A stretch of DNA of 64,000 nt, taken from contig CAVIIX010000001.1 in the NCBI GenBank assembly GCA_963643225.1, positions 1 through 64,000 on the forward strand. The letters run 5' to 3'. The notes below the pieces were generated by a model. The model was not told the DNA's origin. It worked only from the letters and a program-made list of their open reading frames with translations, and searched no databases. The stretch is from UBA1258 sp963643225 (GTDB taxonomy: Bacteria > Bacillota > Clostridia > Lachnospirales > Lachnospiraceae). This document shows positions 8,406 through 17,313 of the stretch, piece by piece. The position numbers and the translations under genes are program-made. Numbering within the stretch: the stretch's first letter is position 1; every line of letters starts with the position of its first letter.

Positions 8406-9002
8406 ATGGCGCTTAAGGTAATGGAAGGGCAGCTTGACTTCTTAGGTATTTTAAATGAATATAAGGATGATACTGGAGCAACGGTAAGAGTAAGAGAGCC
8501 AAATGCAGAAGCGATTAAGGTAAAGGCACCAAAGGCGTCTGCAGGCGCTGTGTCTGTTAAAATGTCTGAGCCTGAACTTAAACAGTTAAAAATCGACTTT
8601 GAAAGTCAGGCTGAAGTTAAGCCTGAAGTAAAGACCTTCGAAAATAAAAAACCTGTAAAAGAGTCTGAGATTATTGCAAGGACTGAAATTAAAAAGGAAT
8701 CTGAAAAAGAAGAAAAGGCTGAAATTATAAAGGAGCCTTTAAATAAAGAAAAGCCTTTAAATAACGAGGGAAAAGAGTTAAAATTTAAGCAGTGCAAAAA
8801 ATGCTGGTGCCTTGACTGTAAGCATAATGGCGCCAATGAGGGCGTGCCAAGAGACATGGGTGGTGTTAAAATGCCCTGTCCTGCCTGTGAAGCCTGCGAA
8901 AGCTCTGACAACCCTGAAATCTGTCCCATCGGTGATTACAAAGAGGGCTGCAAATTAAGGGCAATTGAAGAAGGCATTTTTGTACCAGAGAAAGTAGAAT
9001 AA
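8406..9002 (+). CDS. Uncharacterised protein with Lys/Glu-rich middle and Cys-rich C-terminus
   Basis: A 198-residue protein I do not recognise. The N-terminus (MEGQLDFLGILNEYKDDTGA) looks folded. Residues about 35-130 are a low-complexity Lys/Glu/Pro linker. The last 60 residues hold many cysteines (KKCWCLDCKHN, MPCPACEACES, EICPIGDYKEGCKLR), which suggest one or two metal sites or an Fe-S cluster. It has a fair ribosome site (AAGGATT), starts 14 bases after the sugar transferase gene and is followed 18 bases later by trkA, so it is probably co-transcribed with both. No function is proposed. Confidence 0.7.
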   Translation: MALKVMEGQLDFLGILNEYKDDTGATVRVREPNAEAIKVKAPKASAGAVSVKMSEPELKQLKIDFESQAEVKPEVKTFENKKPVKESEIIARTEIKKESEKEEKAEIIKEPLNKEKPLNNEGKELKFKQCKKCWCLDCKHNGANEGVPRDMGGVKMPCPACEACESSDNPEICPIGDYKEGCKLRAIEEGIFVPEKVE

Positions 9003-9020
9003 TAATATAAGGTGAAAATC

Positions 9021-10379
9021 ATGAAGATAATCATTGTGGGTTGTGGAAACGTAGGTGCCACCATCGCGCGTAACCTTAGCGATGAAGGTCATGATATTAC
9101 GATTGTTGATGTAAACGATTCTTCCATAAAGGATCTTTCAAAAGAGCTCGATGTAATGGGAGTCATAGGAAGCGGTACAGAGCTTTCCGTATTAAAGGAA
9201 GCAGGTGTGGAGGCTTCAGATCTGGTAATTTCCGTTACGGATTCAGACGAGCGAAATCTTTTATGCTGTCTTTTATCTAAAAAATCCGGGGCAAAGAAAA
9301 CTATAGCCAGGGTCAGAAATCCAGAATACAGTAACGAAATTGAATTTATAAAGGACGACCTTGGTCTTTCTTTATCCGTAAATCCGGAGCTGAGCGCTGC
9401 GGATGAAATGCTGCGCCTTTTAAAATTCCCTTCGGCCATTGAAATAGATACCTTTGCAGGAGGCAGAGTTGAACTTTTTAAATTTGAAGTAACAAAAGAA
9501 AGTCCTCTTTGCGGAGTTGCATTAAAACATATGTCTAAAAGGCTTGAGGCACCGGTGCTTGTATGCGTGGTTGAAAGAGGGAACGAAACCTTTATTCCGG
9601 ATGGTAATTTCACCATGTGGGAGGGTGATAAGGTATCGGTTGTGGCAAGCGGCAAAAGGGCTGCTGCTTTCTTTAGGGTCGCAGGGCTTAATAAGGGTCA
9701 GGTTAAGGATGTAATGATTACAGGAGGCGGGGATATAAGCTTTTATCTTGCAAAAGCATTAATTGCGTCCTCTGTAAACGTAAAAATCATAGAAGAAAAC
9801 AAAAAGCGCTGTGAGGAGCTTTCAGAGCTTTTACCTAAAGCAATTATTATAAACGGGGAATGCTCTGATAAAAATTTACTTTTAGAAGAGGGAATTGAAA
9901 AAATCGGTGGCTTTGTGGCCTTGTCAGACTCTGATGAAGAAAATGTCATGCTTTCGATTTTTGCAAAATCCGTCAACCCGGAAGTCAAGCTTATTACAAA
10001 GGTACACAAAAATGCATATGATGACATAATTTCCAATATGAATCTTGGAAGCATCATTAATCCAAAGCTTTTAACCGGCGAAGCAATAGTTAAATTTGTA
10101 AGAGCCATGTCTTTAAAGACTTCAAGCAGTATGGAATCCTTGTACAGATTATGCAATGAAAGAGTAGAGGCTTTGGAATTTAGGGCAGAAAAAGGCTCGC
10201 CTCTTATCGAAGTACCCTTAATGAAGCTTAATATAAAAGAAAATGTGCTGGTTGCTTCAATTGTACATAAGGGTGCAATCGAAACACCAAAGGGTTCTTC
10301 CGTAATATATGAAGGAGACTCTGTAATAATTGTTACCACCAATAAAGGATTTAAGGAATTAAGCGATATACTGAATTAG
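9021..10379 (+). CDS. trkA: Trk potassium uptake regulatory subunit TrkA
   Basis: A cytoplasmic NAD-binding subunit of the Trk potassium transporter with two tandem TrkA-N/TrkA-C (RCK) units. The first nucleotide-binding loop is IIVGCGNVGATIARNL at the N-terminus; the second begins around residue 233 with MITGGGDISFYLAKAL, a more degenerate glycine loop. The ATG at 9021 is chosen over the in-frame GTG at 9012 because AAGGTG lies 6 bases before the ATG. That gives about 452 residues, normal for TrkA. trkH follows 7 bases later, so the pair forms the complete ion system. Confidence 0.93.
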   Translation: MKIIIVGCGNVGATIARNLSDEGHDITIVDVNDSSIKDLSKELDVMGVIGSGTELSVLKEAGVEASDLVISVTDSDERNLLCCLLSKKSGAKKTIARVRNPEYSNEIEFIKDDLGLSLSVNPELSAADEMLRLLKFPSAIEIDTFAGGRVELFKFEVTKESPLCGVALKHMSKRLEAPVLVCVVERGNETFIPDGNFTMWEGDKVSVVASGKRAAAFFRVAGLNKGQVKDVMITGGGDISFYLAKALIASSVNVKIIEENKKRCEELSELLPKAIIINGECSDKNLLLEEGIEKIGGFVALSDSDEENVMLSIFAKSVNPEVKLITKVHKNAYDDIISNMNLGSIINPKLLTGEAIVKFVRAMSLKTSSSMESLYRLCNERVEALEFRAEKGSPLIEVPLMKLNIKENVLVASIVHKGAIETPKGSSVIYEGDSVIIVTTNKGFKELSDILN

Positions 10380-10386
10380 AGGATTT

Positions 10387-11826
10387 ATGAATAAATCAAT
10401 TATCAGATACATTTTATCAAGAGTAGTGCAGTTTGAGGGACTTTTTTTAATGCTCCCTGTAATTGTAGCAATTATATATAAAGAAAAAACGGGTATTTTC
10501 TTCTTCTTTACGGCACTTTTATGCTTTTTAATTGGGACTCTTGGAAGCTTTTTTAAGCCTGAAAGCGACGTGTTTTATGCAAAAGAAGGTTTTGTGACGG
10601 TATCACTTTCATGGATTTTATTATCACTAATTGGTGCAATCCCTTTTGTGTGGTCTAAAGAGATTCCTTCATTTGCGGATGCTTTATTTGAAACTGCTTC
10701 CGGCTTCACCACTACAGGCGCCACGATTTTATCAGATGTAGAAGGCCTTTCAAAAACAGCACAGTTCTTCAGGTGCTTTATTGTATGGATAGGCGGAATG
10801 GGTGTGCTTGTGTTTATTATGTCAGTTTTACCCTTATCAGGCTCTCACAATATGCATTTAATGAGAGCTGAAAGCACAGGCGCAGATGTAAGTAAGCTTG
10901 TGCCAAGAGTAAAGGAAACTGCCAAAATATTATATTCAATTTATATTGCCATTACGCTTGTTCTGATTACTCTTTATTTGCTTTCTGGACTTGATTTATA
11001 CAATGCCCTTATACTTTCCTTTTCAACGGTTGGTACCGGGGGCTTTGCCAATTTAAATGCAAGTCTTGCAGGCTTTTCAAAGGCTGTTCAGGTTATTACG
11101 ATTATATTCATGATATTGTGTGGCGTTAACTTTAATGCCTATTTCCTTATTTTAAATAAAAAATTTAAGGATTTATTTAAGCTTGAAGAGGTGTGGGTAT
11201 ATTTAGCAATAATTTTTGCAAGTGCCCTGATTATTACCATTCAGATAAAGGGGTCATATCCTGATTTTAAAGGTGCCTTTCATGATGCCTTATTTCAGGT
11301 ATCTTCAATTATGACTACAACAGGCTATTCAACGGTGGATTTTAATTTGTGGCCCTCCCTTTCAAAGGCTTTGCTTGTGATGCTGATGGTAATAGGAGGC
11401 TGCGCAGGCTCTACGGCAGGCGGTATCAAGGTATCAAGAGCCATAATTTTAAGACGTACTGTTTCTAAGGAAATCGAGCATTTAACACATCCTGGAAGTG
11501 TAAAAAAAATAAAATTAAACAATCAAAGCGTAAATTCTGACACAATAAAAAACGTTCAGACCTTTATAACGGCATACCTTGTATTAATTGTATTTTCAAC
11601 GCTTTTAATAAGTATTGACGGCTTTGATTTTACCACGAATATAACTGCAGTAATTACCGCAGTAGGTAATGTAGGCCCTGGACTTTCTGTAGTGGGACCT
11701 ACTGGAAATTTCGGTGGCTTTTCACAATTTTCAAAAATAATTTTGTCTCTTGACATGCTTACGGGACGACTTGAAATATTCCCAATGCTGGTGCTTTTCC
11801 ATATCGGGACATGGAGGAAGGCTTGA
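10387..11826 (+). CDS. trkH: Trk potassium uptake membrane subunit TrkH
   Basis: A 479-residue integral membrane protein that forms the potassium pathway regulated by TrkA. The four selectivity-filter loops typical of the Trk/Ktr/HKT superfamily are visible: SGFTTTGATI, STVGTGGFAN, MTTTGYSTVDF and TAVGNVGPGLS. The length and the C-terminal MLTGRLEIFPMLVLF fit TrkH. It follows trkA closely with GAGGA as ribosome site, and its last 16 bases overlap the next gene. Confidence 0.93.
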   Translation: MNKSIIRYILSRVVQFEGLFLMLPVIVAIIYKEKTGIFFFFTALLCFLIGTLGSFFKPESDVFYAKEGFVTVSLSWILLSLIGAIPFVWSKEIPSFADALFETASGFTTTGATILSDVEGLSKTAQFFRCFIVWIGGMGVLVFIMSVLPLSGSHNMHLMRAESTGADVSKLVPRVKETAKILYSIYIAITLVLITLYLLSGLDLYNALILSFSTVGTGGFANLNASLAGFSKAVQVITIIFMILCGVNFNAYFLILNKKFKDLFKLEEVWVYLAIIFASALIITIQIKGSYPDFKGAFHDALFQVSSIMTTTGYSTVDFNLWPSLSKALLVMLMVIGGCAGSTAGGIKVSRAIILRRTVSKEIEHLTHPGSVKKIKLNNQSVNSDTIKNVQTFITAYLVLIVFSTLLISIDGFDFTTNITAVITAVGNVGPGLSVVGPTGNFGGFSQFSKIILSLDMLTGRLEIFPMLVLFHIGTWRKA

Positions 11827-12995
11827 AGAAACACAGAATTTTGTTTTGGCTTATTTTACTTATGCTTGCAGCCTGTGAAATGGTGCTTGCCTGGAAGGTT
11901 GAAGGCTTTTCAGATATATACGTAAAATATGTATTTAGGCTTTTTGGAGCCACCTATGCCCGTTTAACCGGGCTTTGCAGTTTTTCCCTTGGAGAAATTT
12001 TAATTTATGCAGGGGTAGTGTTTGTGATATTTACGATTGTTGTCTGGATAACAAGAGTCGTTAATGTGATTGATAAAAAGCCAAGGCTTAAAATTTTGAA
12101 TCGTATAAATTTTAAAATTTTAATAAGGCTTTTAATATTTATAGCTTTAGTACAGGTGCAAAACTGCTTTGTGCTCTATCATACGACCCCTTTATATGAG
12201 GGTACGGAATATGAGAATTATGAGGCTGATTTAGAGGATTTAATTTCTCTTCGTGAAATGCTTGTTAAGCGTGCCAATGAATTATCAGAGACCTTTGAGC
12301 GTGATAATAAAGGTGAAATAATATATGATGGAGATATGTCCGGTATTGCAAAAGTATCCATGCAGGGACTTGGAGAGGCTGCAAGGAACCGAATAGAAAA
12401 CGGAAAGGCCGAAGTCTTAGACGATAAATTAAGCCTTTTGTCCGGATATTATCCTTTTGTTAAACCCTTTTTAAAATCAGATTTCTTTTCCCAGCAATAT
12501 ATAAAGGGATATTATTTTCCTTTTACACTTGAAGCAAATTACAATAATTTAATGTATATAGCCAACATTCCTGACACCATGTGCCATGAATTAAGCCATT
12601 TAAAAGGCTTCATATATGAAGACGAGGCTACGTTTTTAGCATATCTTGGATGCTTAAATTCAAAGGATGATTTCTTTATATACAGTGGCACTATAAATGC
12701 CCTTACTTATGTCAGTAAGCAGCTTAAAACAGAACTTGCGTTAAAACCTGAAATAAGGGAAACACTAACACCGGTATCTGAGCTTGTTTCTTTTGACGCA
12801 ACCTTTTTAACAAAGGAAGCCTGGGAAATAGTAGAAAGCGATGCATGGTTTGAAACGAAAAAAATAGAAAGAGCTTCGGATACCTTTCTTGATACAAACC
12901 TTACTTTAAATGGAGTTAAAGATGGAATTTCCTCCTATTCAAGAGTGGTTGATTTATTACTAAAATATTATTATGGCGGTAAAAGCAATGGTTAA
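11811..12995 (+). CDS. DUF3810 domain-containing membrane protein (putative metallopeptidase-like)
   Basis: A 394-residue protein of the DUF3810 family with three N-terminal membrane helices (to about residue 125) and a soluble domain. The motif MCHELSHLKGFIYEDEATFL resembles an HExxH-type zinc site (HELSH) with a later Glu, suggesting a zinc peptidase fold, but activity is not established for the family. The start at 11811 overlaps trkH by 16 bases; a TTG at 11823 is an alternative. The end overlaps the next gene by 8 bases, so it is translated in a chain with its neighbours. Confidence 0.8.
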   Translation: MEEGLKKHRILFWLILLMLAACEMVLAWKVEGFSDIYVKYVFRLFGATYARLTGLCSFSLGEILIYAGVVFVIFTIVVWITRVVNVIDKKPRLKILNRINFKILIRLLIFIALVQVQNCFVLYHTTPLYEGTEYENYEADLEDLISLREMLVKRANELSETFERDNKGEIIYDGDMSGIAKVSMQGLGEAARNRIENGKAEVLDDKLSLLSGYYPFVKPFLKSDFFSQQYIKGYYFPFTLEANYNNLMYIANIPDTMCHELSHLKGFIYEDEATFLAYLGCLNSKDDFFIYSGTINALTYVSKQLKTELALKPEIRETLTPVSELVSFDATFLTKEAWEIVESDAWFETKKIERASDTFLDTNLTLNGVKDGISSYSRVVDLLLKYYYGGKSNG

Positions 12996-14004
12996 AGAAG
13001 AAATCAGATTAAGAAAAGTGATTTTGCATATACTGGATTCCTCAACAGGAGAGCCGGTACTTTCGGATGACTGTCTTGACATGGGGCCAGAGCTTCAGGA
13101 CTTTATTAAGGAGCACATCGCAAAGATTTTTGAAGGAGACGATTCAAAAAAGTGCGAATTTCATAAAAACGAATCGGAAGTATACGGTCTTTTAAACGAA
13201 TACGATGACGAAGATTTTGTTAATATAAGCAAGACTTTAGCTAAGCTCTTATATGACATTATGAATGCAAATATCGACATTCCGGCAGCAGATCTGTTCA
13301 TTGCACGTTTCACAAGCGATTCTTTGGAATACCTTGCTATTTTAAAGATGAATTACAAAGCAATGTATACACATCGTTCAATTCCGGAAAATGAATTTAT
13401 CCGTAACGAAATCTACCGATACAAGGAGCTGCTTCCTACAGAAGGACAGCGCCTTGCGGAGGCCTGTGTCATAAGACTTAACGACCTGGCAGTGTGGCTT
13501 ATAGAAAAGAAGGCTGAAATCAACGGGAAAAAGGAAGATTATTTCAGCGAGCTTTATTTAAAGTGTAAAACAAAGCTTTCGGATAAAAAGAAGCTTTTGA
13601 TAGTGCAAAAGGCAATTGAAGCAGTTAACAATTCAGCCTTTGAAGAAACAGAGCGGTACGAGCCGCAGATGAAGGCAAAGGCTGTTATACACGAGCAGCT
13701 TGACAAAAACGGCGGATTTATGGTGGAGGAAATAGGAGATCTTGTATTTAAGGAAAGAGAGGATTTGCGCATTGCCTACCAGGACAAGATGGAAAAATAT
13801 AATCTTGTAAAAGAAGAGGTACTGCCTCAGAGTGAGAGCACCACTAAACGCTTTGAACGTCAGTGCCTTATGACTGACACAGGCATTGAAATTAAAATCC
13901 CAATGGACCAGTACGAAAACAATAACGTTGAATTTGTCACTAACATAGATGGCACCATGTCATTGCACATAAAGAACATCGGTAACATTGCTGCAAGGTT
14001 CTAG
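12988..14004 (+). CDS. Nucleoid-associated protein (NdpA/YejK, 37-kDa family)
   Basis: About 338 residues. The N-terminus (MVKEEIRLRKVILHILDS, then a Cys/Leu-Asp-Asp segment), the whole length and the C-terminal IKIPMDQYENNNVEFV followed by an NPDGTMSL-like stretch (NIDGTMSLHI) match the 37-kDa nucleoid-associated family. Its members bind chromosomal DNA; some occur near mobile elements. The ATG at 12988 is preferred to the one at 12973 because GGCGG lies 8 bases upstream. It overlaps the end of the DUF3810 gene by 8 bases, so the two are translationally coupled. Family assignment is from overall similarity, without a catalytic motif to check. Confidence 0.7.
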   Translation: MVKEEIRLRKVILHILDSSTGEPVLSDDCLDMGPELQDFIKEHIAKIFEGDDSKKCEFHKNESEVYGLLNEYDDEDFVNISKTLAKLLYDIMNANIDIPAADLFIARFTSDSLEYLAILKMNYKAMYTHRSIPENEFIRNEIYRYKELLPTEGQRLAEACVIRLNDLAVWLIEKKAEINGKKEDYFSELYLKCKTKLSDKKKLLIVQKAIEAVNNSAFEETERYEPQMKAKAVIHEQLDKNGGFMVEEIGDLVFKEREDLRIAYQDKMEKYNLVKEEVLPQSESTTKRFERQCLMTDTGIEIKIPMDQYENNNVEFVTNIDGTMSLHIKNIGNIAARF

Positions 14005-14095
14005 CTTAGTCTAGAAATCCCACTTCCCTAAGCAATAGCGAAGGTGTTGGTTATCGCAGGCTATATTTTTGTATTCCTGAAGGCAGGAGAATTAT

Positions 14096-15256
14096 ATGGG
14101 AAATATTGTTGATTATGTAAAAGAATATTCAGCTGTAAGCTTTAAGGACAGGGCGTTTTGCATAGAGGACGCAATGGTATTGTGCCAGTTTGCATATTTG
14201 AAATTTGATAAAATTTTAAAACCGTTATCGGAAATGCCGGTTGAATTAAAGGATTTATCAAAATACGAAGAATTTGAATCCCTGTTTACGGATTTTAGGC
14301 ATGAAAAGGATAATAGGGCTTTATTTAATGTGCTTTTTGCTTCCGACAGATTTAAGCACGTTAAACTATGCATGTATATTAACCGAATCGAAATAAAGGA
14401 AGAAACCCAGTTTGCGGCAATTACTTTTTTATGCCCCGAAAATAACATACTGATTGTATTCAGAGGCACTGATGAGAACATAGTGGGGTGGCAGGAGGAT
14501 TTTGCTCTTGCCTTAAATAAACCGATTACAGGTCAGAAGCTTTCAGTTAAATACTTAAATGACGTAGCTGAAAGAATAAGCGGTGAATTTTATGTTGCAG
14601 GTCATTCAAAGGGAGGAAATCTGGCACTGTTTTCTTCAATGTGTGCGGGTGAAAAGGTGAAAAACAAAATAAAAGCTGTTTTTTCTTTTGACGGACCGGG
14701 CTTTCGACCTGAATTTTTAGTAGAAAATAATTATGATGAAATAAAAGACAGGGTTGTAAAGGTTATACCAAAGTCCTCAGTTGTGGGAATGATTTTAAAT
14801 AACGAAGAAAACGCAAAGGTAGTTGATGCTTCAAGCTTAGGCCTTTCACAGCATTATTTATTTAACTGGGTTATAGAGGCAGGAGATTTTAAGGAAGCTT
14901 CTTTATCAGATCAGCATAAGATGCTGCTTAAATCAATGAATGACTGGATTTTATCTCTTGAGGAAGACAGGCTTGAGCGGTTTGTGCATCTTTTAGATAA
15001 GCTTTTGGATGCCACACAGGTGGATACAACCCTCGATTTTACAAAGGATATGTTTAATTCCTCATTAAATGTCTTAAAGGCGACAGAGGATGTGGATGAT
15101 GAAACCTGGAATTTTCTTTCACAGTTTATAAAATCTTATTTTACACAGGCAAAAGAAACAGTAAAGGAAGAAGCAAAGTGTAAAGCAGAAGAGGCCTTAC
15201 AGAAAATTGAGGCAACATTTGACAATACAAAGGAATGGATTAAAAAGAAAGGGTGA
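14096..15256 (+). CDS. Mbeg1-like (DUF2974) alpha/beta-hydrolase family protein
   Basis: A 386-residue cytoplasmic protein with a lipase-like alpha/beta-hydrolase core. FRGTDENIVGWQEDFALA is the typical oxyanion/lid region and YVAGHSKGGNLALF carries the nucleophile elbow with Ser in GHSKG. This pattern is characteristic of the DUF2974/Mbeg1-like family. The C-terminal 100 residues are predicted helical and charged (KEEAKCKAEEALQKIEATFD). It stands alone after a 91-base gap, with a good GGAGA ribosome site, and ends in a terminator that overlaps its stop codon. The physiological substrate is unknown. Confidence 0.82.
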   Translation: MGNIVDYVKEYSAVSFKDRAFCIEDAMVLCQFAYLKFDKILKPLSEMPVELKDLSKYEEFESLFTDFRHEKDNRALFNVLFASDRFKHVKLCMYINRIEIKEETQFAAITFLCPENNILIVFRGTDENIVGWQEDFALALNKPITGQKLSVKYLNDVAERISGEFYVAGHSKGGNLALFSSMCAGEKVKNKIKAVFSFDGPGFRPEFLVENNYDEIKDRVVKVIPKSSVVGMILNNEENAKVVDASSLGLSQHYLFNWVIEAGDFKEASLSDQHKMLLKSMNDWILSLEEDRLERFVHLLDKLLDATQVDTTLDFTKDMFNSSLNVLKATEDVDDETWNFLSQFIKSYFTQAKETVKEEAKCKAEEALQKIEATFDNTKEWIKKKG

Positions 15257-15274
15257 GAGATCCTTTCTTTTTTT
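15242..15274 (+). terminator. Terminator overlapping the stop of the Mbeg1-like gene
   Basis: AAAAAGAAAGG (15242-15252) pairs with CCTTTCTTTTT (15262-15272), followed by more T. The upstream arm contains the last codons of the gene. Confidence 0.75.
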
Positions 15275-15316
15275 ACCTATATAAAATTGCGCTGCAATTC
15301 CTATAGGTAAAAAAAG
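15267..15316. repeat. Nested hairpin element (family II)
   Basis: Perfect 15-bp arms, CTTTTTTTACCTATA (15267-15281) and its complement (15302-15316), enclose an inner hairpin AATTGC-GCT-GCAATT (15285-15299). The same inner stem with different outer arms recurs at 40131-40171. It overlaps the terminator before it. The bases after it, CACTCGCGCGTAAG at 15328-15341, recur at 20037-20050. The rest of 15317-15410 holds nothing else I can name. Confidence 0.7.
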
Positions 15317-15410
15317 CACTGCGTGTAAGCGATGTGCACTCGCGCGTAAGGAATATGTCACAAAGGCGACCGCGCTCGGCGTAAGTTTTGCAAGCAAATT
15401 TGTCATACTA

Positions 15411-15426
15411 ATGTAAACGCTTACAT
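15411..15426. promoter_or_regulatory. cre-like / LacI-family operator upstream of kduI
   Basis: ATGTAAACGCTTACAT is a near-perfect palindrome with central CG. It fits the CcpA catabolite-response consensus (TGWAARCGYTWWCA) almost exactly. Because LacI-family regulators share this type of site, a dedicated uronate repressor is an alternative. It lies about 60 bases upstream of the promoter of the uronate operon. Confidence 0.7.
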
Positions 15427-15483
15427 TTGTTCAAAATTTGCAATGTTTTCAGCTAAAAATGAAAAGAAACTTGAAAAATTTTT

Positions 15484-15492
15484 TGTTATACT
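15484..15492 (+). promoter_or_regulatory. Extended -10 promoter of the kdu operon
   Basis: TGTTATACT fits TGn-TATACT. The TTGAAA at 15471-15476 is only 10 bases upstream and too close to serve as -35, so an extended -10 promoter is proposed. The kduI start follows 35 bases later. Confidence 0.5.
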
Positions 15493-15526
15493 ACAGATAG
15501 TGAAAAGCTAAACGGAGGGTAAAAAT

Positions 15527-16387
15527 ATGGAATTAAGAACAGCATCAAGTCCTAAGGACATGAAGTCTTATGACACGCAGAGATTAAGAGAAGAATATTT
15601 AATCGACGATCTCTTTAAGGCAGATGAAATTAAACTTGTGTACAGTCATATTGACCGTATTATAACAGGCTCTGCGGTACCGGTTAAGCCTTTAAAGCTT
15701 ACTGCAGGAGACGAGTTAAGAGCAGAATATTTCTTGCAGAGAAGAGAAATGGGTGTTATCAACATCGGTCCTGCAGGCTATATCACCTTGGATGGTAAAA
15801 AATACGAAGTGGGCCACAAGGAAGCCATGTACATCGGAATGGGTACAAAGGATGTTATTTTTGAATCCGTGGATCCAAAGAATCCGGCAAAATTTTACAT
15901 TAATTCAGCTCCCGCGCACATGACCTACCCTACAAAGCTTATCAAGCTTGAGGGGACTCCTTCAGAGGATGTGGTTATTGTAAAGCCGGAAAACAAAAAG
16001 GAACTTGGTTCACTTGAAGAAGCCAACCACCGCACCATCAATAAATTTATACTGCCGGGTCAGGTTGAGACGTGCCAGCTTGAAATGGGTATGACCCACT
16101 TGGAGCCAGGCTCAGTATGGAATTCAATGCCCTGTCACACGCATGACCGCAGAATGGAAGTTTATTTATATTTTGACATGGACGACGATCAGATGCTTAT
16201 GCATTTTTGCGGCGAGCCTCAGGAAACAAGACACATTGTAATGCACAATGAACAGGCTGTAATTTCCCCCAGCTGGTCCATTCATTGCGGATGCTCTACC
16301 AAAAACTACACCTTTATCTGGGGCATGGTAGGAGAAAATCAGGACTTTGACGATATGGACGATGTAGCTCCTATCGATTTAAGATAA
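15527..16387 (+). CDS. kduI: 5-dehydro-4-deoxy-D-glucuronate isomerase
   Basis: A 286-residue KduI-type cupin isomerase that converts 5-keto-4-deoxyuronate, made from unsaturated pectin fragments, to 2,5-diketo-3-deoxygluconate in the cytoplasm. The metal site is recognised by NSMPCHTHDRRMEVYLYFD (about residues 199-217), with two His and one Glu, and a later His in SWSIHCGC. The N-terminus (MELRTASSPKDMKSYDTQRL) is typical. GGAGGG gives the start. It is first in a five-gene operon that carries the whole route from ketouronate to pyruvate. Confidence 0.95.
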   Translation: MELRTASSPKDMKSYDTQRLREEYLIDDLFKADEIKLVYSHIDRIITGSAVPVKPLKLTAGDELRAEYFLQRREMGVINIGPAGYITLDGKKYEVGHKEAMYIGMGTKDVIFESVDPKNPAKFYINSAPAHMTYPTKLIKLEGTPSEDVVIVKPENKKELGSLEEANHRTINKFILPGQVETCQLEMGMTHLEPGSVWNSMPCHTHDRRMEVYLYFDMDDDQMLMHFCGEPQETRHIVMHNEQAVISPSWSIHCGCSTKNYTFIWGMVGENQDFDDMDDVAPIDLR

Positions 16388-16431
16388 TCATTAATAACAT
16401 TAATAATAAGAGAAAAAAGGAGGATTAAAAA

Positions 16432-17301
16432 ATGAGCAATATTTTAGACAAGTTTTCTTTGGAAGGAAAGGTAGCATGGATTACAGGCGCTTCCTATGGC
16501 TTAGGTCTTGCATATGCGAAGGCTTACCATGAGGCAGGCGCAAAGATTGTATTTAACGACATTAAGCAGGAGCTTGTAGACAGAGGTCTTGAAGAGTACA
16601 AAAAGCTTGGCATCGAGGTATATGGTGCTGTATGTGATGTTACAAAGGAAGAAGATGTACAGAAATTTGTAGCTGACGTTAAGGAAAAGGTAGGCTCAAT
16701 CGACATCCTTGTTAATAACGCAGGTATCATTAAGCGAATTCCCATGCACGAAATGACCATGAATGAATGGAACGCAGTTATCAATGTAGACCTTACAGGT
16801 CCTTTCATCTGCTCAAAGGCAGTTTTACCCGACATGATGGCAAAGGGAAGCGGTAAGATTATTAATGCCTGCTCCATGATGTCAGAATTCGGAAGAGAGA
16901 CAGTTTCAGCATACGCAGCTGCAAAGGGCGGCTTAAAGATGCTCACAAGAAATATCTGTTCGGAATATGGTCAGTACAACATTCAGTGTAATGCAATCGG
17001 ACCCGGCTATATCGCTACTCCACAGACTGCACCATTGCGTGCTAAAGGACCTAATGGCGAAATGGCACCTTTCGACAGATTTATCCGTTCAAAGACACCC
17101 GCACAGAGATGGGGACGTACAGAAGACCTTATGGGACTTGCAGTATTTCTTGCTTCTCCGGCTTCAGACTTTATTAACGGTCAGGTGGTTTACATTGACG
17201 GCGGCATTTCAGCATACATCGGCCAGGATCCTTCCAACCTAGATCCTTCTAAATTTATGGATGAGGAAGAAGAAACCCCTGATATCATTGTTAAGGACTG
17301 A
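16432..17301 (+). CDS. kduD: 2-dehydro-3-deoxy-D-gluconate 5-dehydrogenase
   Basis: A 289-residue short-chain dehydrogenase that reduces 2,5-diketo-3-deoxygluconate to 2-keto-3-deoxygluconate with NAD(P)H. The cofactor loop TGASYGLGLAYA is at residues about 18-29, NNAGIIKR follows, and the catalytic YAAAKGG (Tyr and Lys) lies near residue 161. The C-terminus extends about 30 residues past the usual end of the family (after FINGQVVYIDGG). AAGGAGG sets the start, 44 bases after kduI. Context with kduI, eda and kdgK supports KduD over other SDR enzymes. Confidence 0.93.
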   Translation: MSNILDKFSLEGKVAWITGASYGLGLAYAKAYHEAGAKIVFNDIKQELVDRGLEEYKKLGIEVYGAVCDVTKEEDVQKFVADVKEKVGSIDILVNNAGIIKRIPMHEMTMNEWNAVINVDLTGPFICSKAVLPDMMAKGSGKIINACSMMSEFGRETVSAYAAAKGGLKMLTRNICSEYGQYNIQCNAIGPGYIATPQTAPLRAKGPNGEMAPFDRFIRSKTPAQRWGRTEDLMGLAVFLASPASDFINGQVVYIDGGISAYIGQDPSNLDPSKFMDEEEETPDIIVKD

Positions 17302-17313
17302 TAAGGAGCCGAT

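Noticed and set aside
9089..10342. Long minus-strand frames opposite trkA
   Set aside because: Ser/Phe-rich translations typical of the antisense of a real gene; trkA has full family motifs.
15197..15406. Minus-strand frame after the Mbeg1-like gene
   Set aside because: It is built from the terminator and repeat sequences, with no ribosome site or recognisable product.
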